Positions 8,364 through 15,903 of a DNA stretch of 64,000 nt are shown one piece after another (position 1 is the stretch's first letter; each line of letters starts with the position of its first letter). Source of the stretch: Ligilactobacillus hayakitensis DSM 18933 = JCM 14209 (GTDB taxonomy: Bacteria; Bacillota; Bacilli; Lactobacillales; Lactobacillaceae). The translations under genes were made by a program, and so were the position numbers. Where the stretch lies: the NCBI RefSeq assembly GCF_000615845.1, contig NZ_BAML01000006.1, positions 1 through 64,000 of the forward strand, read 5' to 3'. The notes beneath the pieces were generated by a model. That model was given only the letters and a program-made list of their open reading frames with translations. It did no database searches and had not been told where the DNA came from.

Positions 8364-9217
8364 TGTTTTCGCCCCCCTCTTTTTTTGCGAGTGCTATTCA
8401 AAAAAGATTCACTAATTATTTTTGCAATCCAACTTTCATTTTCTACTTTTTTAGGCACTAATTCATTTGTTAAGAGCTTTAGATAATCATCGCGAGTTAA
8501 ATCTCTAATTAATTCGCTATTTTTAGTAATTGTAACGCCACCTGTTTCTTCTGAGACAACAATTGTTAAAGCGTCGGTAACTTCACTAATTCCAACAGCT
8601 GCTCGATGTCTAGTTCCTAATACTTTTGGAATTAAGTTACTTTCAGAAAGCGGTAAATATGCTGCGGCAACCGCAATTTTACCGTCTTTAACAATCACTG
8701 CCCCATCATGTAATGGAGTATTAGGGATGAAAATATTTATTAATAACGCCCCTGTAATTTCTGCATCTAATTTGATTCCGGTTTCGATATAATCTTCTAG
8801 CCCGGTATTCATTTGTACCGTAATCAATGCTCCAATCCGTCTTTTTGACATATATTGGATAGCTTGATCAAGCTCCTCAACCATTTTTTCTTCTTTTTCA
8901 CCTTGTTTTTTATTATGCACAAAGGTTCCACGGCCTAAATGTTCAAGTCCGCGACGAATTTCCGGTTGAAAAATTACAATAATGGCAATAATTCCCCAAT
9001 TAATAACTTGGTCCATTATCCAAGAAACAGTTTCTAAACCGAGATACCAACTAATCAGCTTAATGACAATAATTACAACGACCCCTTTAAATAACTGGAC
9101 GGCCTTTGTTCCTCTTAGTAGCATCATCAATTTATAAATTGCATACCATACCACGATGATATCTAGTAGGTTAATCAAATGTTGTGCTGTAATTAGACTA
9201 TTCCAATCAATCGACAT
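8360..9217 (-). CDS. cdaA: Diadenylate cyclase CdaA
   Basis: Makes cyclic di-AMP from two ATP. Three N-terminal membrane helices (about residues 13-86) precede a DAC domain with the DGA motif at 171-173 and the RHR motif at 203-205, both intact. The ATG at 9217 follows AAGGAGG, giving 285 aa. Reading from upstream codons adds 25 residues without a ribosome site and overlaps the promoter. c-di-AMP controls potassium and osmolyte uptake in Firmicutes. A KimA-type potassium importer and a ClC exchanger with an RCK_C-like tail occur elsewhere in this window. Confidence 0.96.
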   Translation of the reverse strand: MSIDWNSLITAQHLINLLDIIVVWYAIYKLMMLLRGTKAVQLFKGVVVIIVIKLISWYLGLETVSWIMDQVINWGIIAIIVIFQPEIRRGLEHLGRGTFVHNKKQGEKEEKMVEELDQAIQYMSKRRIGALITVQMNTGLEDYIETGIKLDAEITGALLINIFIPNTPLHDGAVIVKDGKIAVAAAYLPLSESNLIPKVLGTRHRAAVGISEVTDALTIVVSEETGGVTITKNSELIRDLTRDDYLKLLTNELVPKKVENESWIAKIISESFLNSTRKKRGGRKH

Positions 9218-9245
9218 TGATTTTCCCTCCTTGGTATTCTCCAAT

Positions 9246-9254
9246 ATTATATCA
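9246..9254 (-). promoter_or_regulatory. Extended -10 promoter of cdaA-cdaR-glmM
   Basis: On the minus strand TGATATAAT is an extended -10 with a perfect TATAAT, about 29 bases before the cdaA start codon. The -35 is weak. Confidence 0.55.
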
Positions 9255-9311
9255 CGATAACTAAGGAAATACTTGATATTGTTTAATTTCATCTTAACTT
9301 CTCAATTTATT

Positions 9312-9340
9312 TTAACAATGCTCTCACAATCTGTTAAAAT
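9312..9340 (+). promoter_or_regulatory. Promoter of the DUF1361 gene
   Basis: TTAACA (9312-9317), a 17-base spacer and TAAAAT (9335-9340) with an upstream TG (extended -10). Confidence 0.6.
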
Positions 9341-9373
9341 GGAACATAATATCTTAGATTTGAGGTGAGGATT

Positions 9374-10052
9374 ATGCCAAAAAAATTCAAATGGTTCATT
9401 CGTTTCGCTTTTATTTTATACATGTCCTATATATATATTACAGTTGTACAAAAAAACTACTTCTATAGTTTTTTATTATTAAATACATTTTTAGGCTATA
9501 TTCCAATCGAGCTCGCGTTTCATATCAATCCTAAACAAAATAAATTTATTTTTTATTTTATTTTCTTACTTTGGATTCTTTTTTATCCTAACGCGCCTTA
9601 TATCCTCACAGATTTATTCCACTTAGCTCGCTATAACCCTTATGATCCTCAAACAGGTTTGATGACTTTTAATCTTCATATGTGGTTATCATATACTAAT
9701 TTACTTTCAAGCGCTTTTAGCTTGTTCTTTATTAGGGATTTGGAGCCTAGAGTATTTTACTGATGTAATTATGCAGAGATTTAATTTACAGAATTTTCTC
9801 ACTAAATTCAGTTTAATTATTGTTTTTAATATCATCTCTTCAATTGGTATTTATGTTGGAAGATTCCTTCGACTTCATTCTGCATATCTTTTTATCAAAC
9901 CCGCTTGGGTAATTAATGAGCTTTTATCGATGTGGAATTTACGCATGTTAATTTTTATTGTATTTATGACCCTAATTCAATTAATTATTTGGACTATAAG
10001 TTATGTTGGTCGTATTAGTTTAAGCAATCCACAATTCAATCTTACAAAATAA
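9374..10052 (+). pseudogene. DUF1361 membrane protein, frame broken as sequenced
   Basis: A predicted multi-spanning membrane protein of the DUF1361 family, of unknown function. Landmarks are LLWILFYPNAPYILTDLFHL in the first piece and SSIGIYVGRFLRLHS in the second. The first frame runs from the ATG at 9374 (GAGGTG upstream) to a TGA at 9761. The second frame is already open upstream of 9771 and reads LLGIWSLEYFTDVIMQRF across the junction, so the shift lies near 9720-9735 and needs one extra base skipped. Rejoined, the protein is about 225 aa, normal for the family. It is divergent from cdaA with a good promoter of its own. Sequencing error is as likely as true decay. Confidence 0.75.
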
Positions 10053-10100
10053 AAAACCTTAAGAAATCAACGTTTTTAGCGTAATTTCTTAAGGTTTTTT
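10051..10100. terminator. Bidirectional terminator, CCTTAAGAAAT family (copy 1)
   Basis: Arms AACCTTAAGAAAT (10055-10067) and ATTTCTTAAGGTT (10084-10096) with A and T runs outside. The same arms recur in the terminators at about 27131 and 60513. It sits between the convergent DUF1361 gene and murB. Confidence 0.9.
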
Positions 10101-10116
10101 CATTACTTGGCCCTTT

Positions 10117-11016
10117 TTAATCATGACCAATTATTCTAACTTCTGTTTCTAATTGAACATCAAACTTTGCTTTAATTTCCTTTTGAATATGCTCAATTAC
10201 AGCAACATAATCACTTGCAGTTGCATGATCGATATTTACAATAAAACCAGCATGTTTTTTAGAAACTTGAGCACCACCGATTTGAAAACCTTGTAAACCA
10301 GCATCGTGAATTAATTTGCCTGTAAAATGTCCTTCTGGTCGTTTAAACACACTACCACATGATGGATACTCTAATGGTTGTTTTGAAGCTCTTAAAAAGC
10401 TTAAACGTTGCATTTCTTGATGAATTTCATCTTTATTACCTTTTTTTAAAGTAAATGTTGCATCAATAACAATATCATGTTCATCTTGCAAACGGCTATG
10501 GCGGTATCCTAATTCTAACTCATCAACTTGATAACGCTTATATTCACCACTTTGCGTTAAAACTCCAACTGACTCAAGAACATTTTTTATTTCTCCTCCA
10601 TAAGCACCTGCATTCATGAACACTGCTCCACCAATACTTCCGGGAATTCCTGACGCAAATTCAAATCCTGTAAGTTCATTTTCCGCTGCAATGCGCGTTG
10701 TTTTAATGAGTGATGCCCCTGATTGAGCAATAACCTTATTTTCTTGCACCTGTATTTCATTTAATTCTTGCAAAATAATTACTAATCCATCAATTCCACC
10801 ATCGCGAACAATTAGATTACTTGCATTACCTAAAATTGTTAGTGGAATCCTATTTTCATTTGTGATTTTTACCAAATTTTCGATTGTTTGTATATCTTTA
10901 GGAAAAGCTAAAGCTTCTGCTGGTCCACCAGTTTTTGTATTTGTATATTTATTAAGTGGTTCATCGTACTTCACGTCGAAGTCAATAAACAACTTCTTTA
11001 ATTCATTACTTAACAT
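10117..11016 (-). CDS. murB: UDP-N-acetylenolpyruvoylglucosamine reductase
   Basis: The FAD-dependent enzyme that reduces UDP-GlcNAc-enolpyruvate to UDP-MurNAc in the second committed step of peptidoglycan synthesis. FAD-binding features include [12 protein letters not shown], the [15 protein letters not shown] segment and [21 protein letters not shown]. The catalytic serine is in SCGSVFKRP, and the C-terminal glutamate is in LETEVRIIG. It is the short Gram-positive form without the extra tyrosine loop. The ATG at 11016, with AGAGG upstream, gives 299 aa. An upstream in-frame codon at 11055 would add 13 residues without support. Confidence 0.95.
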   Translation of the reverse strand: MLSNELKKLFIDFDVKYDEPLNKYTNTKTGGPAEALAFPKDIQTIENLVKITNENRIPLTILGNASNLIVRDGGIDGLVIILQELNEIQVQENKVIAQSGASLIKTTRIAAENELTGFEFASGIPGSIGGAVFMNAGAYGGEIKNVLESVGVLTQSGEYKRYQVDELELGYRHSRLQDEHDIVIDATFTLKKGNKDEIHQEMQRLSFLRASKQPLEYPSCGSVFKRPEGHFTGKLIHDAGLQGFQIGGAQVSKKHAGFIVNIDHATASDYVAVIEHIQKEIKAKFDVQLETEVRIIGHD

Positions 11017-11132
11017 TCTTTTACCTCTCATAATAATCTTATATAATTTTAACACGTTTCAGCCAATTTTATTAGTTTTCCCTGGCATATTTTGGTAAAC
11101 TATTTTTAATAAAGATTAAAGAAGGTGAAATA

Positions 11133-11666
11133 ATGGATTTTGTTGCAATCGACTTTGAAACTGCGAATGCTAAGCGGAATAGTCCTTGTTCTATTGCTTT
11201 AAGTGTAGTTGAGAATAATCAAATTGTTGCGGAATTTTATTCGCTAATCAAACCTGACACCGATTTTTCTTGGAGAAATATTCAAGTTAATGGAATTACG
11301 GAAAATGATGTTAAAGATGCACCGAGTTTTCCTGAACTTTGGCCTCATATAAAGAATTTTTTTACACCAGAAAAATTAGTGGTAGCTCACAATGCTCCGT
11401 TTGATGTCAGTGTTTTAAAAAGAACTCTTGAATTTTATGGAATTCCACAACCAACTTTTAATGTAATTGATACTTTAAAAACAAGTAAAGACTTTTTTTC
11501 TGACTTTGAAAATCACAAATTAGATACAATCTGTCGCAATCTCAATATAACATTAAAAAATCATCATAATGCGCTTTCAGATAGCGTTGCATGCGCTCAA
11601 ATTTTACTATATCAAACAAAAAAATTCGGTAATCAACAAATTGCAAAATACATTAAACTAAAATAA
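11133..11666 (+). CDS. DnaQ-like 3'-5' exonuclease (DEDDh)
   Basis: A stand-alone exonuclease domain related to the proofreading epsilon subunit. The DEDDh residues are visible: FVAIDFETANAK (first Asp and Glu, residues 7 and 9), HNAPFDVSVL (second Asp), and HNALSDSVACAQ (His and last Asp). Length 177 aa leaves no room for helicase or GIY-YIG domains, so a general repair or RNA-trimming role is more likely than a replicative one, but the substrate is unknown. GAAGGTGAA precedes the ATG. It is monocistronic and convergent with tsaE. Confidence 0.85.
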   Translation: MDFVAIDFETANAKRNSPCSIALSVVENNQIVAEFYSLIKPDTDFSWRNIQVNGITENDVKDAPSFPELWPHIKNFFTPEKLVVAHNAPFDVSVLKRTLEFYGIPQPTFNVIDTLKTSKDFFSDFENHKLDTICRNLNITLKNHHNALSDSVACAQILLYQTKKFGNQQIAKYIKLK

Positions 11667-11699
11667 AAACTGGAAAGATTTTTTCTCTCCAGTTTTTTT
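11667..11699. terminator. Bidirectional intrinsic terminator
   Basis: AACTGGA/TCCAGTT arms (11668-11674 and 11688-11694) with flanking A and T runs, between the exonuclease gene and tsaE. Confidence 0.8.
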
Positions 11700-11700
11700 A

Positions 11701-12156
11701 TTAAATATTATCGATAATCTTTTGATATTGATCGCCACGTGCTTCTAAAGTAACGTAACGTTTATCAAAATCATTTTCATCTTTTAAAATATGCATAATC
11801 AAATATTGGCTTGGTAATTCGTCATCAATAAACTGAGACCATTCAATAACGCAAACCCCATCCCCATTAAAATAATCATCTAGACCAATATCACCTGCTC
11901 CAGTCTCTTCTAGGCGATACATATCCATATGATATAACGGTAATTTTCCATCACGATATTCTCGAATTAAAGTAAAAGTTGGGCTTTTTATATTACGTTT
12001 AATTCCCAATCCTAACGCCAACCCTTTGGTAAAAGTTGTTTTTCCAGCGCCTAAATCGCCATCCAGAAGTAAAACATCCCCGCTACAAACTTGTTGAGCT
12101 AACTTTTTACCTAACTCCATCATTTCTTCTGCATTATTAATTATTAATTCTTTCAT
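11701..12156 (-). CDS. tsaE: tRNA t6A biosynthesis ATPase TsaE
   Basis: The ATPase that drives the TsaB-TsaD-TsaE complex in making N6-threonylcarbamoyladenosine at position 37 of ANN-decoding tRNAs. The Walker A motif GDLGAGKTT is at residues 33-41, and FTLIREYRDGKLPLYHMDMYRL follows. Length 151 aa is standard. The start codon is three bases after the pta stop, so it is the last gene of ung-pta-tsaE. Its partners tsaB and tsaD are in the same window at 60.6-62.9 kb. Confidence 0.94.
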   Translation of the reverse strand: MKELIINNAEEMMELGKKLAQQVCSGDVLLLDGDLGAGKTTFTKGLALGLGIKRNIKSPTFTLIREYRDGKLPLYHMDMYRLEETGAGDIGLDDYFNGDGVCVIEWSQFIDDELPSQYLIMHILKDENDFDKRYVTLEARGDQYQKIIDNI

Positions 12157-12159
12157 ACG

Positions 12160-13134
12160 TTATAGTGCTTGAGCAGCTGTAATAATCGCTACTTTATAGA
12201 CATCTTCTTCAACAGACCCACGCGATAAATCAGACACAGGTTGATTTAACCCTTGAAGAATTGGTCCAATAGCTTCAAAACCTCCTAATCTTTGAGCAAT
12301 TTTATATCCAATATTTCCTGATTGTAATTCTGGGAACACAAATACATTAGCTTTTCCAGCTACTTTTGAATCTGGTGCTTTTTGATTCCCCACAGTTGGA
12401 ACAAAAGCGGCATCAAACTGTAATTCACCATCAATTGACAATTCAGGTGCTAAACTTTGTGCAATTTTAGTTGCTTCTTGAACTTTTGTCACTTCAGGAC
12501 TCTTAGCTGAACCCATTGTTGAAAAACTGAGCAGTGCAACTTTAGGGTCAATATCAAACATTTCAGCTGTATGAGCACTTTCAATTGCAATTTCTGCCAA
12601 TTCTTGAGCACTCGGATTAATATTAATTGCACAATCAGCCAAAATATATTTTTCCTCACCTTTAACCATCATAAATGCCCCGCTTGTTCGACTGACATTA
12701 GGTTTAGTTTTAATAATTTGAAGTGCAGGACGAACTGTATCGCCAGTTGAGTGAACAGCCCCAGATACTAGTCCATCTGCTACTTGCATGTAAACTAACA
12801 TCGTTCCAAAGTAATTAACGTCACGCAACATTTCTTCAGCTTGTTCTAATGTATTTTTTCCTTTGCGACGATCAACAAATTTCGCTTTCATTTCTGCAAA
12901 TTTATTGTCAGGATACGTCTTCGGATCAATAATCTTAATTTCACCTAAATCAACATTTAATTCTTTGGCTGTTTGCCTAATTACTTCTTCATTTCCTAGC
13001 AAAATAGGAACAATTAAGCCATCATTGGCCAATCTAATTGCTGCCTTTAAAATTCGAGGTTCTTGTCCTTCTGGAAATACAATCTTTTTATTTTTACCAC
13101 TAATTTTATCTTTTAAGATATCAAATAATTCCAT
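12160..13134 (-). CDS. pta: Phosphate acetyltransferase
   Basis: Interconverts acetyl-CoA and acetyl phosphate, feeding acetate kinase or supplying acetyl-CoA. The 324 aa form is the single-domain Pta typical of Firmicutes. Recognisable segments are IVFPEGQEPRILKAA at the N-terminus, ADGLVSGAVHSTGDTVRPALQ in the middle and FVFPELQSGNIGYKIAQRLGG near the C-terminus. It lies between ung and tsaE with short gaps (14 and 3 bases), indicating one operon. This order is common in lactobacilli. Confidence 0.96.
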   Translation of the reverse strand: MELFDILKDKISGKNKKIVFPEGQEPRILKAAIRLANDGLIVPILLGNEEVIRQTAKELNVDLGEIKIIDPKTYPDNKFAEMKAKFVDRRKGKNTLEQAEEMLRDVNYFGTMLVYMQVADGLVSGAVHSTGDTVRPALQIIKTKPNVSRTSGAFMMVKGEEKYILADCAININPSAQELAEIAIESAHTAEMFDIDPKVALLSFSTMGSAKSPEVTKVQEATKIAQSLAPELSIDGELQFDAAFVPTVGNQKAPDSKVAGKANVFVFPELQSGNIGYKIAQRLGGFEAIGPILQGLNQPVSDLSRGSVEEDVYKVAIITAAQAL

Positions 13135-13148
13135 AATTATTCCTCCAA

Positions 13149-13835
13149 TTATTGATTAACTTCTTTTGCTAACTGCCAATCAATTTTTCTTTCTCCCATC
13201 GCTTCTAGTGCTATATTGGTTTTTGAAAATGGATGCGATCCAAAGAATCCGCGCCGCGCTGACAGTGGACTTGGATGCGCCGATTCAATAATAACATTTT
13301 TAGATTCATCAATTAAGCTCTTTTTTGAACGCGCTGCATTTCCCCATAAAATAAAGATAACTGGGGTTTTTCGATCCGATAAATACTTAATTGCAGTATC
13401 AGTTAATTTCTCCCAACCGTGATTCCGATGAGAATATGCCATTCCTTTTCGTACAGTTAATACAGAGTTTAACAAAAGTACCCCTTGTTCAGCCCATTGC
13501 TTCAAATATCCATGATTTACAGGTGCAATGCCTAAATCATCTTCTAATTCACGATAAATATTTCTCAATGAAGGTGGGATACTAACTCCGGGTAAAACCG
13601 AAAAACTTAATCCATGTGCTTGATTAGGTTCATGATACGGATCTTGACCTAATATCACCACTTTAACTTGAGAAAACGGGGTCAATTCAAATGCTTCAAA
13701 AATATGGTGCATTTCTGGATAAACGACGTGATTTTTATATTCTTCTTTCAAAAATTGATGTAATTTCAGATAATATTCCTTATGAAACTCCGCTTCTAAG
13801 ACTTCTTGCCATTCATTGTGAATTAACGTTTTCAT
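13149..13835 (-). CDS. ung: Uracil-DNA glycosylase, family 1
   Basis: Removes uracil from DNA in base-excision repair. The water-activating motif GQDPYH is at residues 63-68 with catalytic Asp65. The DNA-intercalation loop [14 protein letters not shown] is present near the C-terminus. Length 228 aa is standard. It is the first gene of ung-pta-tsaE. The gap to the divergent HAD gene upstream is about 130 bases. Confidence 0.97.
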   Translation of the reverse strand: MKTLIHNEWQEVLEAEFHKEYYLKLHQFLKEEYKNHVVYPEMHHIFEAFELTPFSQVKVVILGQDPYHEPNQAHGLSFSVLPGVSIPPSLRNIYRELEDDLGIAPVNHGYLKQWAEQGVLLLNSVLTVRKGMAYSHRNHGWEKLTDTAIKYLSDRKTPVIFILWGNAARSKKSLIDESKNVIIESAHPSPLSARRGFFGSHPFSKTNIALEAMGERKIDWQLAKEVNQ

Positions 13836-13925
13836 AACAACACCTCATCTTTATTTTACCATATTCCTATTAAAGCGCATAAAAAATACAAATTACATTT
13901 TTATTCCGACTTTTGATTAGTATCA

Positions 13926-13934
13926 TGATAAAAT
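13926..13934 (+). promoter_or_regulatory. Extended -10 promoter of the HAD phosphatase gene
   Basis: TGATAAAAT (TG at 13926-13927, hexamer 13929-13934) lies about 30 bases before the start codon. No strong -35 is visible. Confidence 0.45.
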
Positions 13935-13965
13935 TAAATTAAAGATAAATAATGGAGGTACTAAT

Positions 13966-14838
13966 ATGATTCAAATTATTGCATCCGATATGGATGGTAC
14001 TTTATTAAATAATGAAATGGTTATTTCAAAAAGAAATGCCGAGGCGATTAAATTAGCGCAAGCCAATGGAATTCATTTTTTAATTGCATCTGGCCGTGGT
14101 TATGAAGAAATCAAACCGTTATTAGATGAAGCGGGAATTAAGTGTCCGATGATTACTATTAATGGCGCACAAGTTCTCGATGAAGAAGGCAAAATTTTAA
14201 GCTCTTCACCCCTTTCTAAAAATTCTGCGGGAAAAATTTTAAATCGGCTAAAGCGCGCTGGTTTATACGCTGAATTTGTCACATCAAAAGGAATTTATTC
14301 TGATAATAAAGCTAAACGAATTGAAAATTTTGCCGAATTATTAACCCGCGTAAATCCTGAAACTCCATACAAGCTAGCAGTAATGATGGCCTCAAATCGT
14401 TTTGAATTAATGAATATTAATTATATTGAGGATTACTACAAATTAATCGACAATCCGAATATTGATATTTACAAAATTGTTGCCTTCAGTTCTGAAGGTA
14501 CTAAAGTCCTTGATCCTATCAGAAAAGAAATTTCAAAGGATTCTTCGTTGGCAGTAACAGCTTCTTCTGAATCTAATATTGAAATTAATAGCGTTAACGC
14601 TCAAAAAGGGATTGCCCTACAAGCTTACGCGGATTTATTAAATATCCCTATCGATAACACAATGGCAATTGGAGATAATAATAATGATGTTTCGATGCTC
14701 AAAGTTGCAGGTATAAGTTATGCAATGCAAAATGGCTCAAATGAAGTTAAGCTATTAGCCAAGCGGATTGCGCCTAAAAATAATGAAGATGGGGTCGGAG
14801 TGGCAATCGAAACAATTGTTAAAGAAAATCTTTCTTAA
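13966..14838 (+). CDS. Cof-type HAD-IIB sugar-phosphate phosphatase
   Basis: A haloacid dehalogenase superfamily phosphatase of the Cof/YidA group. Motif I is SDMDGTLL with nucleophile Asp8 and acid/base Asp10. Motif II is the SGR in IASGRGY, and motif IV is AIGDNNNDVSML near residue 235. A type IIB cap lies between. These enzymes act on sugar phosphates or flavin precursors, and the substrate cannot be predicted. The ATG follows GGAGG. The next gene begins six bases after the stop, so the two are probably cotranscribed. Confidence 0.88.
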   Translation: MIQIIASDMDGTLLNNEMVISKRNAEAIKLAQANGIHFLIASGRGYEEIKPLLDEAGIKCPMITINGAQVLDEEGKILSSSPLSKNSAGKILNRLKRAGLYAEFVTSKGIYSDNKAKRIENFAELLTRVNPETPYKLAVMMASNRFELMNINYIEDYYKLIDNPNIDIYKIVAFSSEGTKVLDPIRKEISKDSSLAVTASSESNIEINSVNAQKGIALQAYADLLNIPIDNTMAIGDNNNDVSMLKVAGISYAMQNGSNEVKLLAKRIAPKNNEDGVGVAIETIVKENLS

Positions 14839-14844
14839 TGGGAT

Positions 14845-15375
14845 GTGATTCAAATACGCAATCTATATATTAAGTATTTTCCTAGTCAGACTAACCATAA
14901 AATTTTAATTTACAACGAAAAAAATATTCCAGTCTATTATATGACTGGATCTCTTGGGTGGCAGTATTCCTCTGTTGAAGTGTACAATCTCGACAATAGA
15001 TTACTTGCTCAAATTAAACCTCAACATTTAGTCGGAATTTCAAGTTACAACATTTTTGCCAGTAATCAAAAAATGGGTACTTTTTATCATAGTTCTTTGT
15101 TTGGTAAAGATATTGGATATCTCAATAAATTAAATTGGATAATTAGTGGAGAAGCTTATAATTTTACCTTTACCGTTCACAAGCATAAATCAATTATCAT
15201 GCAGACAGGTGAAATTTTTAATCAATCAGGAAAAATTATTGAATTACAAATTTCTCATACAGAATTAGAACCTATTTGTTTATGTATTTGTGCCGCTCTG
15301 AATTATTGGAGTTTAAATAAGCCACCTGCTTTAAGAAAAATTCAACGTCATTATTCTAAAATTAAATATTCATAA
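14845..15375 (+). CDS. LURP-one/tubby C-terminal-like protein
   Basis: A 176-residue protein that looks like the LURP-one-related (YxjI, tubby C-terminal-like) beta-barrel family: short strands repeat with a pattern of a query residue, a turn and a comparison strand (ILIYNEKNIPVYYMTG, VEVYNLDNRLLAQIKP, NWIISGEAYNFTFTVHK). The family may bind lipids or act as a membrane-tethered scramblase-like fold, but bacterial functions are unknown. It starts at GTG 14845 with only a weak GGGA nearby, so the start is uncertain. It follows the HAD gene closely and is followed by a terminator. No enzyme motif is visible. Confidence 0.55.
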   Translation: MIQIRNLYIKYFPSQTNHKILIYNEKNIPVYYMTGSLGWQYSSVEVYNLDNRLLAQIKPQHLVGISSYNIFASNQKMGTFYHSSLFGKDIGYLNKLNWIISGEAYNFTFTVHKHKSIIMQTGEIFNQSGKIIELQISHTELEPICLCICAALNYWSLNKPPALRKIQRHYSKIKYS

Positions 15376-15378
15376 AAA

Positions 15379-15419
15379 AAGCTGGAGTTAGATTTTTTAA
15401 GAAAATCTATTTCCAGCTT
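15379..15419. terminator. Bidirectional intrinsic terminator
   Basis: AGCTGGA/TCCAGCT (15380-15386, 15412-15418) with an inner TAGATTTT/AAAATCTA stem, between the LURP-one-like gene and smpB. Confidence 0.85.
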
Positions 15420-15881
15420 TTAGTAATTCTTAAGGGTTCTTCTAATTTCACGTTCTTGGTCTCGACGTTTAATCGTTTCCCGTTTATCATATTCATGCTT
15501 ACCTTGTGCTACTCCAATTAACACCTTAGCAAAACCGTTTTTTAGATAAACTTTAAGCGGAACTAACGTAATCCCTTTTTTCTTAGTTTCTTCCCCTAAT
15601 TGTTTTAATTGCTTTTTATGCAAAAGTAATTTGCGATTTCGAAGTGGATCATGATTAAAAATATTTCCTTGATCATACGGTGAAATATGTACATTCATCA
15701 ACCATGCTTCGCCATTTTTCACTTGCGCAAAACCGTCTTTTAAATTGATTCGACTAGCTCGCACTGATTTAATTTCAGTTCCTGTTAAAACCATTCCTGC
15801 TTCAACAGTTTCTAAAATATTATAGTCATGTCTTGCTTTTTTATTTTGGGCAAGTGCATTATTTTTAACATTCTTACTCAA
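15420..15881 (-). CDS. smpB: SsrA-binding protein SmpB
   Basis: Binds tmRNA and delivers it to stalled ribosomes in trans-translation. Typical segments are [38 protein letters not shown] and the basic C-terminal tail [20 protein letters not shown], which enters the mRNA channel. Length 153 aa is standard. It is the last gene of secG-rnr-smpB. The tmRNA gene ssrA, often close by in Firmicutes, is not in this stretch. Confidence 0.96.
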   Translation of the reverse strand: MSKNVKNNALAQNKKARHDYNILETVEAGMVLTGTEIKSVRASRINLKDGFAQVKNGEAWLMNVHISPYDQGNIFNHDPLRNRKLLLHKKQLKQLGEETKKKGITLVPLKVYLKNGFAKVLIGVAQGKHEYDKRETIKRRDQEREIRRTLKNY

Positions 15882-15903
15882 TGCTTACAACTCCTTTAAA
15901 GAG

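Noticed and set aside
9218-9292. Longer CdaA start
   Set aside because: The extra 25 residues overlap the promoter, while AAGGAGG precedes ATG 9217.
13216-13585. Plus-strand frames inside ung and similar antisense frames inside many other genes
   Set aside because: They lack ribosome sites and recognisable domains and lie wholly within well-identified genes on the other strand.
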